A model generated the notes under the pieces. The model did no database searches. It was not told where the DNA came from and worked only from the letters and a program-made list of their open reading frames with translations. A program made the position numbers and the translations under genes. DNA of 64,000 bases from Streptomyces sp. GESEQ-35. Its GTDB lineage: Bacteria; Actinomycetota; Actinomycetes; Streptomycetales; Streptomycetaceae. Positions within the stretch are counted from its first letter, which is position 1. Each line of letters opens with the position of its first letter. The DNA lies in the NCBI RefSeq assembly GCF_017948485.1, contig NZ_JAFFSX010000019.1, positions 146,600-210,599 of the forward strand, given 5' to 3'. This document shows positions 43,186 to 50,845 of the stretch, piece after piece.

Positions 43186-43213
43186 TTTACCGGGCCCTCC
43201 GGAGACCTACTCT
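43186..43213 (+). promoter_or_regulatory. Promoter (TTTACC-N16-TACTCT) of a leaderless gene
   Basis: TTTACC (43186-43191) and TACTCT (43208-43213) are 16 bases apart, and the -10 is six bases before the ATG at 43220. This is the best -35/-10 pair among the leaderless-type promoters here. Confidence 0.55.
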
Positions 43214-43219
43214 GAAGAT

Positions 43220-44290
43220 ATGGGAGGGCTTGGAGACCCACCCGAGGGGACACCTGAGGGCGCCCCCGGAGGTGGCGAGGAGGAGTACCGATCCGTCGTC
43301 TTCGACGAGTCGTTCGTCCGGGCTGCCCGCCTCCAGGAGTTCTCCGCGCAGGAGCGCATCGCCGACCACGCGCCCGCCGTACGGCGCCGTCCTCCCCTGC
43401 GCCGGGGCCTGTCCCGGCAGGCACTGATCCTGGTCCTGCTGATCGCGGTCGCCTTCGGTACCGCGATCTACATGGGTGTACGGCACCCCTACCAGACCCC
43501 GCAGGCCCGGCAGCCCGCGGAGCCCCTGCGGATGACCGTCATCCCGCTCGCCCCGCAGGGCAAGGTGCCCGGCACGGCCGACGCCGAGGACCTGTTCGCG
43601 CACAGCCCCGCCGCGCAGTACCGCGTCGGCGCCGAGGGCATACCGCTGCCCGCCACGCGGCGCACCGCGCACTTCTCGGACAGCCAGGTCGTCAGTGCCC
43701 TGAACACCGCCAAGGACTACCTCGTGCGCTCCTCCCTGTACCCGGAGGTGCTCACCGGCGGACAGGTCCGCCCCGTCCGAGTCCTTGTCGCCCCGGACCA
43801 ACTCGACCAGTTCGACCAGAGTTTCCGGCAGCCGACCGCCGACGGCAGGCATGCGCCGACCGGATGGCTCGTTCGCTTCGACCCGAACAACGCCGAGCTG
43901 GCCGACGACAAGATCCGTGTCCAGGGCAGCATGCACGCGTCCGAGACCGACTCATCCACGCTCGAGGTCACCTCGGACCACACCTTCGTGTACGCGCTAC
44001 GGCCCACCGGCGCCGACGAGAAGGCCGAGGCGTCCCTGTTCACCGTCCGCCGTGAGCTCCAGTTCCGCTTCGACCGCGACGACCTGCGCCTCCAGCAGGC
44101 CCAGCTGGTGGTCTCCTACGTCCAGGCCGGGCCGGTCTCCTGCGCCGACGACTCCACCAACCATCTGCGCCCGCTGCTGGCCGGCCAGACCGCCAAGGCA
44201 GGCGGCCCCGCCGGCACGGACCCGTACGCCACCGGGAGCGCTACGGCGCTGTGCGGGACGCTGGCGCAGAGCGCGCAGCCGAAGGTGTGA
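43220..44290 (+). CDS. Single-pass membrane protein with SVVFDE motif and extracellular domain (second of pair)
   Basis: This 356-residue protein has EEYRSVVFDESFVRAARL at residues 21-38, an Arg-rich stretch, one membrane helix (about 67-86) and an extracellular domain of about 270 residues with two late cysteines (VSCADD, ALCGTL) that could form a disulfide. I do not recognise the outer domain. It shares the cytoplasmic motif, the TACTCT promoter hexamer and topology with the gene just upstream. It converges on the M48 protease gene with an 18-base gap. Confidence 0.75.
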   Translation: MGGLGDPPEGTPEGAPGGGEEEYRSVVFDESFVRAARLQEFSAQERIADHAPAVRRRPPLRRGLSRQALILVLLIAVAFGTAIYMGVRHPYQTPQARQPAEPLRMTVIPLAPQGKVPGTADAEDLFAHSPAAQYRVGAEGIPLPATRRTAHFSDSQVVSALNTAKDYLVRSSLYPEVLTGGQVRPVRVLVAPDQLDQFDQSFRQPTADGRHAPTGWLVRFDPNNAELADDKIRVQGSMHASETDSSTLEVTSDHTFVYALRPTGADEKAEASLFTVRRELQFRFDRDDLRLQQAQLVVSYVQAGPVSCADDSTNHLRPLLAGQTAKAGGPAGTDPYATGSATALCGTLAQSAQPKV

Positions 44291-44308
44291 ACCCGGGCCT
44301 CGGTGAGG

Positions 44309-45451
44309 TCAGCTGTTGTTGTCGTCCCGACCGGTGCTGTCGTCGTCGTTCCCGCCCGTGCTGTCGTCGCGCGGCGGCTGGTCCTTCGGCGTGGACTCCG
44401 CGGAGCCGCCCCCTGCCGCGAAGCCGCCGAAGCCGCGGCGCACCCGGCCGCCCAGGTCCCCGGCCCCGCCGGCGATGTCGCTGACCAGCTTCATCAGGGG
44501 GTCCTTGGAGGTCTTGACGTGCGTGGCGTAGTGCGTCGCCGACTCCCGGAACGAGTCCGTGACCGAGGTGTCCTTGTCCTCCGTGCGCCGCGGGTAGTGG
44601 CCGTCCATGATCCGCTGGTAGTCCCGGGACTCGGCCCACTTCTTCAGCTCGGCCGCCCGGATGGTGGTGAAGGGGTGGGAGCGCGGCAGTACGTTCAGAA
44701 TCTTCAGTACGGAGTCGCGCAGGTCGCCCCCGGCCTCGTACTCCTCGGCCTGCTTCAGGAACGCGTCCACGTTCATCTCGTGCAGGTGGTTGCCGCCGGC
44801 GAGCTTCATCAGGCCGCGCATCGAGGCCTTGAGGTCCTGGCCGGCCAGGAGGCCCGCGCGGTCCGCGGACAGCTCCGACTTGCGGAACCACTCGCGCAGC
44901 GCGGTCACGATCGCCATGATCGCGAGGTTGCCCAGCGGGATCCACGCGACCCTGAGGGCGAGGTTGGTCAGGAACAGCAGGATGGTCCGGTAGACGGCGT
45001 GGCCGGACAGGGCATGGCCCACCTCATGTCCGACGACCGCCCGCATCTCCTCCTCGTCGAGCAGCTCGACGAGTCCGGTGGTGACGACGATGATCGGCTC
45101 GTCCAGGCCGATGCACATCGCGTTCGGCTGCGGGTCCTGGTTGACGTACATCGGGGGGACCTTCTCCAGGTCCAGGATGTAACAGGCGTCGCGCAGCATG
45201 TCGTTGAGGTGCGCGAACTGCTGGTCCGACACCCGCACCGAGTCGGACAGGAACAGCAGCCTGAGGCTGCGCTCGGGCAGCAGACCGCTGAGTGCCTTGA
45301 ACACCGTGTCGAAGCCGCTCAGCTTGCGCAGCGCCACCAGGGCGGAGCGGTCGGCAGGATGCTCGTACGCACGCGAGGAGATCCCAGGGAAGCGCGTGCG
45401 CTGCCTGCTGGGCACGTTCTCGTGCCCGTTGTGCTCGTGGCCGTCGGACAT
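44309..45451 (-). CDS. M48 family metalloprotease (HtpX-like)
   Basis: This 380-residue zinc protease has the HExxH motif in VVGHEVGHALSGHA and two or three hydrophobic stretches (about 158-205), with a downstream Glu in SELSADRAGLL as probable third ligand. The C-terminal 60 residues are Gly-rich then acidic (Asp/Ser). M48 proteins act in membrane protein quality control or peptide processing. ATG 45451 follows GGGGGAAG; an ATG at 45463 is less well placed. It is divergent from a 53-residue membrane protein gene. Confidence 0.88.
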   Translation of the reverse strand: MSDGHEHNGHENVPSRQRTRFPGISSRAYEHPADRSALVALRKLSGFDTVFKALSGLLPERSLRLLFLSDSVRVSDQQFAHLNDMLRDACYILDLEKVPPMYVNQDPQPNAMCIGLDEPIIVVTTGLVELLDEEEMRAVVGHEVGHALSGHAVYRTILLFLTNLALRVAWIPLGNLAIMAIVTALREWFRKSELSADRAGLLAGQDLKASMRGLMKLAGGNHLHEMNVDAFLKQAEEYEAGGDLRDSVLKILNVLPRSHPFTTIRAAELKKWAESRDYQRIMDGHYPRRTEDKDTSVTDSFRESATHYATHVKTSKDPLMKLVSDIAGGAGDLGGRVRRGFGGFAAGGGSAESTPKDQPPRDDSTGGNDDDSTGRDDNNS

Positions 45452-45575
45452 GTCTTCCCCCATGTGCGTGTGTGTGGCCCTTTGCGGACCCTTGTGCGGC
45501 CCTTTGCGCCCCCGAAGCAGAGCCCAGCCTAGGCGGATATACCGTGGACGGGCAGTACAGCGAAGGAGTCCTGTC

Positions 45576-45737
45576 ATGGAACACAACCCCGCGTCCGCCT
45601 GGCTCGCCGGGGCCGCGAACGCCGCCGAGCAGCAAGGGGCGGGAAATCTGCTCCGGGTCGTACTGATCGTGATGGTGCTGGGCTGTGTCCTGACCGCGTG
45701 GTTCCTGCTGCGGGGGTACAGACAGAAGGACGACTGA
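45576..45737 (+). CDS. Small single-pass membrane protein (53 residues)
   Basis: A short protein with a hydrophilic N-terminus (EHNPASAWLAGAANAAEQ), one membrane helix (LLRVVLIVMVLGCVLTAWFLL) and a basic C-terminus RGYRQKDD. AAGGAG seven bases before the ATG strongly supports translation. It is divergent from the M48 protease gene with 124 bases between. Function unknown. Confidence 0.75.
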   Translation: MEHNPASAWLAGAANAAEQQGAGNLLRVVLIVMVLGCVLTAWFLLRGYRQKDD

Positions 45738-45869
45738 GACGGCCGCGAAGTTCCGTCGGCCCAGGGGCCTCGTCCCCAACGGCGGAGTCGGCGTGATGGG
45801 TGCTCGGCCGCCCGCTTACGATGGGCCGACGTCTTTATCCCGCCCTCCCCCGGATAGGTCCTGCCGAAG

Positions 45870-46034
45870 ATGAGCTTCCACAGCACCGCAGCCCAGTTGG
45901 TCACCCTCGCCGCCGAGGGCGAGGAGCACGGCGGCAACCACGAGAGCCTCAGCCCCTACCTGACGGGCGGCGCAGCGTTCTTCATCCTGATGTTCCTGCT
46001 GTGGATCACCACCCGTTTCAACCGCGACCGCTGA
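45870..46034 (+). CDS. Small single-pass membrane protein (54 residues)
   Basis: The product begins SFHSTAAQLVTLAAEGEEHG and ends with one membrane helix (GGAAFFILMFLLWITTRF) and a basic NRDR tail. GGATAGG about eleven bases before the ATG is a possible ribosome site, and TACGAT at 45817-45822 a possible -10 element. It sits 46 bases before nadD. Function unknown; conserved-looking His/Glu cluster EEHGGNHES precedes the helix. Confidence 0.7.
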   Translation: MSFHSTAAQLVTLAAEGEEHGGNHESLSPYLTGGAAFFILMFLLWITTRFNRDR

Positions 46035-46080
46035 AGGCACCGACCGGCGTCCTCAGGACGGGCCGGTAGGGTCTGCACGC

Positions 46081-46707
46081 ATGGGAGAGCAGGACATGCC
46101 TACCGGCCCGACGAACCCGGGCAAGCGCCGCCTCGGCGTCATGGGCGGGACGTTTGACCCGATCCACCACGGTCACCTCGTGGCGGCCAGTGAGGTCGCC
46201 GCGCAGTTCCACCTGGACCAGGTGGTGTTCGTCCCGACCGGCCAGCCGTGGCAGAAGACCCACCGCAAGGTTTCCCCGGCCGAGGACCGCTATCTGATGA
46301 CGGTCATCGCGACCGCCGAGAACCCGCAGTTCTCGGTGAGCCGTATCGACATCGACCGCGGCGGGCCGACGTACACCGTCGACACCCTGCGCGACCTGCG
46401 TGCGATCAACCCCGACACGGACCTCTTCTTCATCACGGGCGCCGACGCCCTCGCCCAGCTCCTCACCTGGCGGGACATGGAGGAGCTGTTCTCCCTCGCG
46501 CACTTCATCGGGGTCACCCGGCCCGGCCATCACCTGACGGACGCCGGTCTCCCAGAGGGCGGTGTTTCACTCGTGGAGGTTCCCGCACTGGCCATCTCAT
46601 CCACCGATTGCCGTGCGAGAGTCGCCAAGGGAGACCCCATCTGGTACATGGTGCCGGACGGAGTCGTGCGCTACATCGACAAGCGCGAGCTGTACCGCGG
46701 CGAGTGA
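46081..46707 (+). CDS. nadD: Nicotinate-nucleotide adenylyltransferase
   Basis: This 208-residue enzyme makes deamido-NAD from nicotinate mononucleotide and ATP. The nucleotidyltransferase motifs GGTFDPIHHGHL (about residues 22-33) and ISSTDCR near the C-terminus are intact. The ATG at 46081 has TAGGGT eight bases upstream and no Shine-Dalgarno; an ATG at 46096 is an alternative. The LCP-type gene starts 16 bases after the stop, then rsfS and a histidine phosphatase, the usual nadD-rsfS neighbourhood. Confidence 0.95.
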   Translation: MGEQDMPTGPTNPGKRRLGVMGGTFDPIHHGHLVAASEVAAQFHLDQVVFVPTGQPWQKTHRKVSPAEDRYLMTVIATAENPQFSVSRIDIDRGGPTYTVDTLRDLRAINPDTDLFFITGADALAQLLTWRDMEELFSLAHFIGVTRPGHHLTDAGLPEGGVSLVEVPALAISSTDCRARVAKGDPIWYMVPDGVVRYIDKRELYRGE

Positions 46708-46723
46708 GCCGAGAGGGGCACCG

Positions 46724-48544
46724 GTGAACGACCGATACGACGCGGGGTACCCCGGCGATCAGGGCGACCAGTACGAGATCGTCGGCTACGACGAGTACGG
46801 CCGGCCCGTGTACCGGCAGGTCCCGGCCCAGCAGGTCCCGCAGCAGCAGTCGTACGACCCGTACGCACAGCAGCACGGCGGTGGCCAGCAGGGCTACGGC
46901 TACGACCCCTACGCGACGGGTCAGCAGCAACCGGTTCCCCCTTATGACACCGGTTCGCAGCAACCGGTGCCGCCCTACGACACCCAGGGGCAGATGCCGA
47001 CCTACGACACGGGCATGCAGCCGCCGGTGTCGTACGACCCCTACGCCACCGGTCAGCAGACGCCCGCCCCGTCTTCCTTCGACGCCTTCGGCAACCGCGG
47101 CCGAGGCGGCGCCGGATCCGCCACGCCGTACGACCCCTACGGCCAGGCCGCGACCAGTGGCCGGCAGCCCCGCGTCGAGCAGCGCACCGCCGAGCAGACC
47201 GCCTACATCCCGCAGCAGGCCGGTCCGGCCGAGCACGAGGACACCTCCGCCCGGCCCGAACGGGACTACCACACCGAGCAGTTCGCCTTCGTGGAGGAGC
47301 CCGACGGCGACTCCGAGGACGTCATCGACTGGCTGGCGTTCACCGAGAACCGCACCGAGCGCCGCGAGGAGGCCAAGCGCCGCGCCCGCAGCCGGGTCGT
47401 CGCACTCGGCGTCGTCCTCGCCCTGGTCGCGGTCGGCGGGGTCGGCTACCTCTGGTACGCGGACAAGCTGCCCGGTCTCTCCTCGTCGTCCGACTCCAAG
47501 ACCGGCACCGCGACGGCCGTGGGCGCCCAGAAGCGTGACGTGATCGTCGTCCATCTGCACAACACCAAGGGGAGCGGCACCGCCACGGCGCTGCTCGTCG
47601 ACAACACCACCACCAAGCAGGGCACCACCGTCCTGCTGCCCAACTCCCTCGCCCTGACCGACGACAACGGCACCACGACCACGCTCGCCAAGTCGGTGGA
47701 CGACGACGGCTCCTCCGGGACGCGTGACGCCCTGGACACCGTCCTCGGCACCGAGATCCAGGGCACCTGGCGGCTGGACACCCCCTACCTCCAGAACCTG
47801 GTGGACCTGGTCGGCAACATCGACGTCGACACCAACGCCGACGTGCCCGACCCCGACGCCGAGAAGAAGGGCACCGCGCCCCTGGTGACCAAGGGCGAGG
47901 ACCAGACCCTCAGCGGCAAGATGGCCGTCGCCTACGCCACCTACCGTGGCTCCGGCGAAGCCCAGAACGCCCAGCTGGAGCGGTTCGGGCAGGTCATGCA
48001 GGGCGTGCTGCGCAAGCTGTCCTCCGACGCGACGGGGGCCACGACCACCGTGCAGACGCTGGCGCAGATCCTCGACCCGTCGCTGACCGACAAGGACCTG
48101 GGCACCTTCCTCGCCAAGCTCGCCGACCTCGCCAAGGGCGGCGACTACAAGACCGCGATGCTGCCCGTCCAGACCGACGGCACGATGAGCGCGCAGGCGA
48201 GCGACAGCGTGGTCAAGGACGTCCTCGGCGGCACCGCGAAGAGCCCCGACAAGGACGCGGCCGTCCGCGTCTCCGTCCAGAACGCCAGCGGCGTCAAGGA
48301 CAACACCGAGAAGGCCCGCGTCGTGCTCCTCAACGGCGGCTTCACCTTCCTGGAGGGCGGCTCGGCATCCGGCGCCCAGGCGGCGTCCAAGGTCACCTAC
48401 ACCGATGCCGCCGACAAGGAGAACGCCACCGAGGTCGCGAAGACCCTGGGCCTGCCCACCAGCTCCGTGACCAAGGGCAAGGGGACCGCGAACGGGGACG
48501 TCTCCGTAGTGCTCGGCCAGGACTACAAGCCGGCCTCGTCGTGA
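46724..48544 (+). CDS. Divergent LytR-CpsA-Psr (LCP) family protein, PdtA-like
   Basis: This 606-residue membrane protein has a 200-residue cytoplasmic N-terminus rich in Tyr, Gln and Pro (repeats like YDPYATGQQ), one membrane helix (about 225-245), an LCP-like domain and a C-terminal LytR_C domain (VRVSVQNASGVKDNTEKA onward). By position it matches S. coelicolor PdtA (SCO2578), an LCP protein of spore-wall polymer attachment. By eye the canonical LCP residues are absent: RSD is replaced by KGSG, IPRD by LPNS, and the late Arg cluster by YRGSGEAQNAQLERF. GAGAGGGG is six bases before GTG 46724. Confidence 0.78.
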   Translation: MNDRYDAGYPGDQGDQYEIVGYDEYGRPVYRQVPAQQVPQQQSYDPYAQQHGGGQQGYGYDPYATGQQQPVPPYDTGSQQPVPPYDTQGQMPTYDTGMQPPVSYDPYATGQQTPAPSSFDAFGNRGRGGAGSATPYDPYGQAATSGRQPRVEQRTAEQTAYIPQQAGPAEHEDTSARPERDYHTEQFAFVEEPDGDSEDVIDWLAFTENRTERREEAKRRARSRVVALGVVLALVAVGGVGYLWYADKLPGLSSSSDSKTGTATAVGAQKRDVIVVHLHNTKGSGTATALLVDNTTTKQGTTVLLPNSLALTDDNGTTTTLAKSVDDDGSSGTRDALDTVLGTEIQGTWRLDTPYLQNLVDLVGNIDVDTNADVPDPDAEKKGTAPLVTKGEDQTLSGKMAVAYATYRGSGEAQNAQLERFGQVMQGVLRKLSSDATGATTTVQTLAQILDPSLTDKDLGTFLAKLADLAKGGDYKTAMLPVQTDGTMSAQASDSVVKDVLGGTAKSPDKDAAVRVSVQNASGVKDNTEKARVVLLNGGFTFLEGGSASGAQAASKVTYTDAADKENATEVAKTLGLPTSSVTKGKGTANGDVSVVLGQDYKPASS

Positions 48545-48556
48545 GCCTAATAAGAA

Positions 48557-48586
48557 GTGATCGGGAGCGATCGGGAGTGATCCCTT
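48557..48586 (+). repeat. Three 10-base tandem units after the LCP gene
   Basis: GTGATCGGGA, GCGATCGGGA and GTGATCCCTT lie back to back. GGGAGTGATCCC within them can form a small hairpin. TAGGGT at 48593-48598 just downstream may be the rsfS -10 element. Confidence 0.65.
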
Positions 48587-48656
48587 AATCACGTAGGGTG
48601 CCGTCGGCGGCCGTGAGACCCTTGTTGTCAAGTGACCGCCGACCGAAAGCCACGTA

Positions 48657-49100
48657 GTGACCGCCACTGACCGCTCCACCGAGCTCATCAACGCCGCCGC
48701 ACAGGCGGCCGCCGACAAGCTCGCACACGACATCATCGCCTACGACGTCAGCGACGTGCTGTCGATCACGGACGCCTTCCTGCTGGCCTCCGCGCCCAAC
48801 GACCGTCAGGTCAAGTCGATCGTCGACGAGATCGAGGAGCGCCTGCAGAAGGAACTCGGCGCCAAGCCGGTGCGCCGGGAGGGCGACCGCGAGGCCCGCT
48901 GGGTCCTGCTCGACTACGTCGACATCGTCGTCCACGTCCAGCACAGCGAGGAGCGCGTCTTCTACGCCCTGGAGCGGCTGTGGAAGGACTGCCCCGAGTT
49001 CGAGCTGCCCGCCGACGCCAAGGCCACCCGCGGAAAGGCCGCCGAGCACGCCAAGCTTCAGGCCGAGGAGGACACCGCCGAGTTCGGAGGGCTGCGGTGA
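48657..49100 (+). CDS. rsfS: Ribosome silencing factor RsfS
   Basis: This 147-residue protein of the RsfS/Iojap family binds L14 and blocks subunit joining when nutrients are scarce. Conserved stretches are DIIAYDVSDVLSITDAFLLA, REGDREARWVLLDYVDIVVH and FYALERLWKDCP. The GTG at 48657 gives the usual length with only a weak upstream purine run. Its stop overlaps the GTG of the phosphatase gene (GTGA), indicating coupled translation. Confidence 0.95.
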   Translation: MTATDRSTELINAAAQAAADKLAHDIIAYDVSDVLSITDAFLLASAPNDRQVKSIVDEIEERLQKELGAKPVRREGDREARWVLLDYVDIVVHVQHSEERVFYALERLWKDCPEFELPADAKATRGKAAEHAKLQAEEDTAEFGGLR

Positions 49101-49759
49101 GCGCCCCCGCCGGCGCGAGGCCGGGCCGGGGCCGCCGCGTCATCCTGTGGCGGCACGGCCAGACCGCGTGGAACGTGGAACGCCGCTTCCAGGGCACGAC
49201 CGACGTCTCCCTCACCGAGACCGGCGTCGGCCAGGCCCGCCGCGCCGCCCGGCTGCTGGCCTCCCTCCAGCCCGACGCGATCGTCGCCTCGGACCTCCAG
49301 CGGGCCGCGAACACGGCCGCCGAGCTCTCCGCGCTCACCGGCCTGGAGGTGACCCACGACGAGGGGCTGCGCGAGACCTACGCGGGCGTCTGGCAGGGGC
49401 TGACGCACGAGGAGATCATCGCCCGGCACGGCGACGAGTACACCGCGTGGAAGCGCGGTGAGCCGATCCGCCGTGGCGGGGGCGAACTGGAGACGGAGGT
49501 CGCCGACCGCGCCGCCCCCGTCGTGCTCCGGCACGCCGAGAAACTGCCCGACGACGGCACGCTCGTGGTGGTCAGCCACGGCGGCACGATCCGCACCACC
49601 ATCGGCCGTCTCCTCGGCCTGGAGGCCCACCACTGGGAGAGCCTCGGCGGTCTCTCCAACTGCTGCTGGTCCGTCCTCGGAGAGGGCGCCCGCGGCTGGC
49701 GGCTGCTCGAGCACAACGCCGGAACGCTGCCGGAGCCGGTGCTCGGCGACGACGACTGA
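49097..49759 (+). CDS. Histidine phosphatase family protein
   Basis: This 220-residue phosphoglycerate mutase-like phosphatase has the phosphohistidine motif LWRHGQTAWN, the Glu motif LRETYAGVWQGLT and the second histidine in VVSHGGTIR. Family members include broad phosphatases, cobalamin phosphatases and mutase paralogues; the neighbourhood with rsfS and nadD is typical of a general phosphatase. The GTG at 49097 overlaps the rsfS stop and follows GGAGG. Confidence 0.9.
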   Translation: MSAPAGARPGRGRRVILWRHGQTAWNVERRFQGTTDVSLTETGVGQARRAARLLASLQPDAIVASDLQRAANTAAELSALTGLEVTHDEGLRETYAGVWQGLTHEEIIARHGDEYTAWKRGEPIRRGGGELETEVADRAAPVVLRHAEKLPDDGTLVVVSHGGTIRTTIGRLLGLEAHHWESLGGLSNCCWSVLGEGARGWRLLEHNAGTLPEPVLGDDD

Positions 49760-49876
49760 GCCCCGCTCCAGGGCACGTGGCCCGGATTTCACTTTCCGGC
49801 AGGTCACAGGCTAAAGTTCTTCTTGTTCGCCCGCCGAGCGGGACGGAACATCATGCGGCTCCGCCGCGTGGCGTGA

Positions 49877-49949
49877 GGGGCTATAGCTCAGTTGGTAGAG
49901 CGCCTGCATGGCATGCAGGAGGTCAGGAGTTCAATTCTCCTTAGCTCCA
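49877..49949 (+). tRNA. tRNA-Ala(GGC), copy 1
   Basis: The 73-base cloverleaf has acceptor stem GGGGCTA/TAGCTCC (one G-U pair), D-loop AGTTGGTAGA, an anticodon stem CCTGC/GCAGG with loop ATGGCAT (anticodon GGC) and T-arm with TTCAATT. CCA is not encoded. It is identical to the copy at 50714. A T-tailed terminator follows 8 bases later. Confidence 0.97.
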
Positions 49950-49956
49950 CAGGACG

Positions 49957-49991
49957 AAGATCCCGTCCCCCTCGGGGGGCGGGATCTTTTT
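49957..49991 (+). terminator. Terminator after tRNA-Ala copy 1
   Basis: AAGATCCCG plus a C-run (49957-49970) pairs with the G-run plus CGGGATCTT (49975-49988), followed by TTT. It is a canonical factor-independent terminator. Confidence 0.88.
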
Positions 49992-50197
49992 GTTCTCGAA
50001 CCGGCTTGAGTCACTTGGGGTCCCGGAGGCGTATACCTCTTCGGAGACGCCGCTGGCGTGCGGGTTCGCGCTGGCCGGGGCGGCCGCGGCGGGTGCCGTG
50101 TCCGGACTGGTACTGAGGCGTCGCTGACCGTATCGGTCCGGCCGTGGCAGAATCAAACGGCCGGAAGGGGGCGCGGCCCGACGGGAGGGAGTCAGTG

Positions 50198-50371
50198 ATG
50201 CCTGCGAGCATCATCGAGGCGGTCGGTGACCACCTCGATGCAGCGCTGACACGGGACACGGTGATCCGGTTGAGCTGCCCTTCCTGCGGTTCCGTCCATG
50301 TGGCCCAAGTTCTCGGCGACAACGGCGGAATTTCCTACGTGTGCACGGCCTGCGGCCACAGCTGGAGCTGA
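50198..50371 (+). CDS. Small zinc-ribbon protein (57 residues)
   Basis: The product has an N-terminal helix (ASIIEAVGDHLDAAL) and a zinc ribbon with two CxxC knuckles (CPSCGS and CTACGHSWS, 17 residues apart), a fold often used for RNA, DNA or protein contact. ATG 50198 has GGGAGGGA about eight bases upstream; an in-frame GTG at 50144 would add 18 residues without a ribosome site. The next zinc protein starts three bases after the stop. Function unknown. Confidence 0.78.
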   Translation: MPASIIEAVGDHLDAALTRDTVIRLSCPSCGSVHVAQVLGDNGGISYVCTACGHSWS

Positions 50372-50374
50372 TCG

Positions 50375-50608
50375 ATGGGTGCACACAGGCGAAAGTGCGA
50401 CTGGTGCGGCAGCGGCACGCCGATCGTCCGCGACATGGAACCGGTCAATCCCGACTACCAGTACTGGTGTGAGGAATGCGCGCGGGCGCTGATCATAAAG
50501 GGCGACCCGATCGAGACGTACCGTGAGCTGGAGGGTGAGCCGATCTACGGTCGGCTCCTGGAGGAGCACTGCACACTCAAACGCTTCTATTCGTTCGTCA
50601 CGGCTTGA
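50375..50608 (+). CDS. Small treble-clef-like zinc protein (77 residues)
   Basis: The product carries CDWCGSG at residues 8-14 and CEECARAL near 35, a CxxC pair likely to bind zinc, followed by a helical C-terminus (TYRELEGEPIYGRLLEEH). The ribosome site GGAG lies in the last codons of the preceding gene, so the two are an operon. Both sit between identical tRNA-Ala genes. Function unknown. Confidence 0.75.
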   Translation: MGAHRRKCDWCGSGTPIVRDMEPVNPDYQYWCEECARALIIKGDPIETYRELEGEPIYGRLLEEHCTLKRFYSFVTA

Positions 50609-50645
50609 CCCCATAAGCATCGAATCGGGACAGACCGGAAACGAT

Positions 50646-50674
50646 TTGGTGGTGCCTGGGGTCGACCGTGTAAT
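50646..50674 (+). promoter_or_regulatory. Promoter for tRNA-Ala copy 2
   Basis: TTGGTG (50646-50651) and TGTAAT (50669-50674) are 17 bases apart, 39 bases before the tRNA. TAATGT at 50671 is an alternative -10 element. Confidence 0.5.
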
Positions 50675-50713
50675 GTTGGCGTCGCCGCTGGGGGAACGGG
50701 CAGCACATCGCAA

Positions 50714-50786
50714 GGGGCTATAGCTCAGTTGGTAGAGCGCCTGCATGGCATGCAGGAGGTCAGGAGTTCAATTCTCCTTAGCTCCA
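50714..50786 (+). tRNA. tRNA-Ala(GGC), copy 2
   Basis: The sequence is identical over all 73 bases to the tRNA at 49877, with the same GGC anticodon and no encoded CCA. Flanking sequences differ, so only the tRNA itself is duplicated. A perfect palindrome follows 8 bases later. Confidence 0.97.
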
Positions 50787-50794
50787 CAGAAATT

Positions 50795-50828
50795 GAGGGC
50801 GGGCCATCCGATCGGATGGCCCGCCCTC
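50795..50828. terminator. Perfect 34-base palindrome, bidirectional terminator
   Basis: Fifteen-pair stem with GATC loop (50795-50809, 50814-50828). It lies between tRNA-Ala copy 2 and the convergent NuoF-like gene, and can end transcription from both sides. Confidence 0.85.
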
Positions 50829-50845
50829 GTTGTGTTCCGGTGTCC

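Noticed and set aside
49990..50127. A 45-codon frame ending in a hydrophobic stretch and Arg-Arg-Arg, like a membrane anchor
   Set aside because: Its only start is a TTG inside the T-run of the tRNA terminator, with no ribosome site. It could be a decayed or chance frame.
49877..50786. The tRNA-Ala pair as attL/attR of an integrative element
   Set aside because: There is no integrase between them, only two small zinc proteins, and the identity stops at the tRNA ends. Whole-gene tRNA duplication is simpler.
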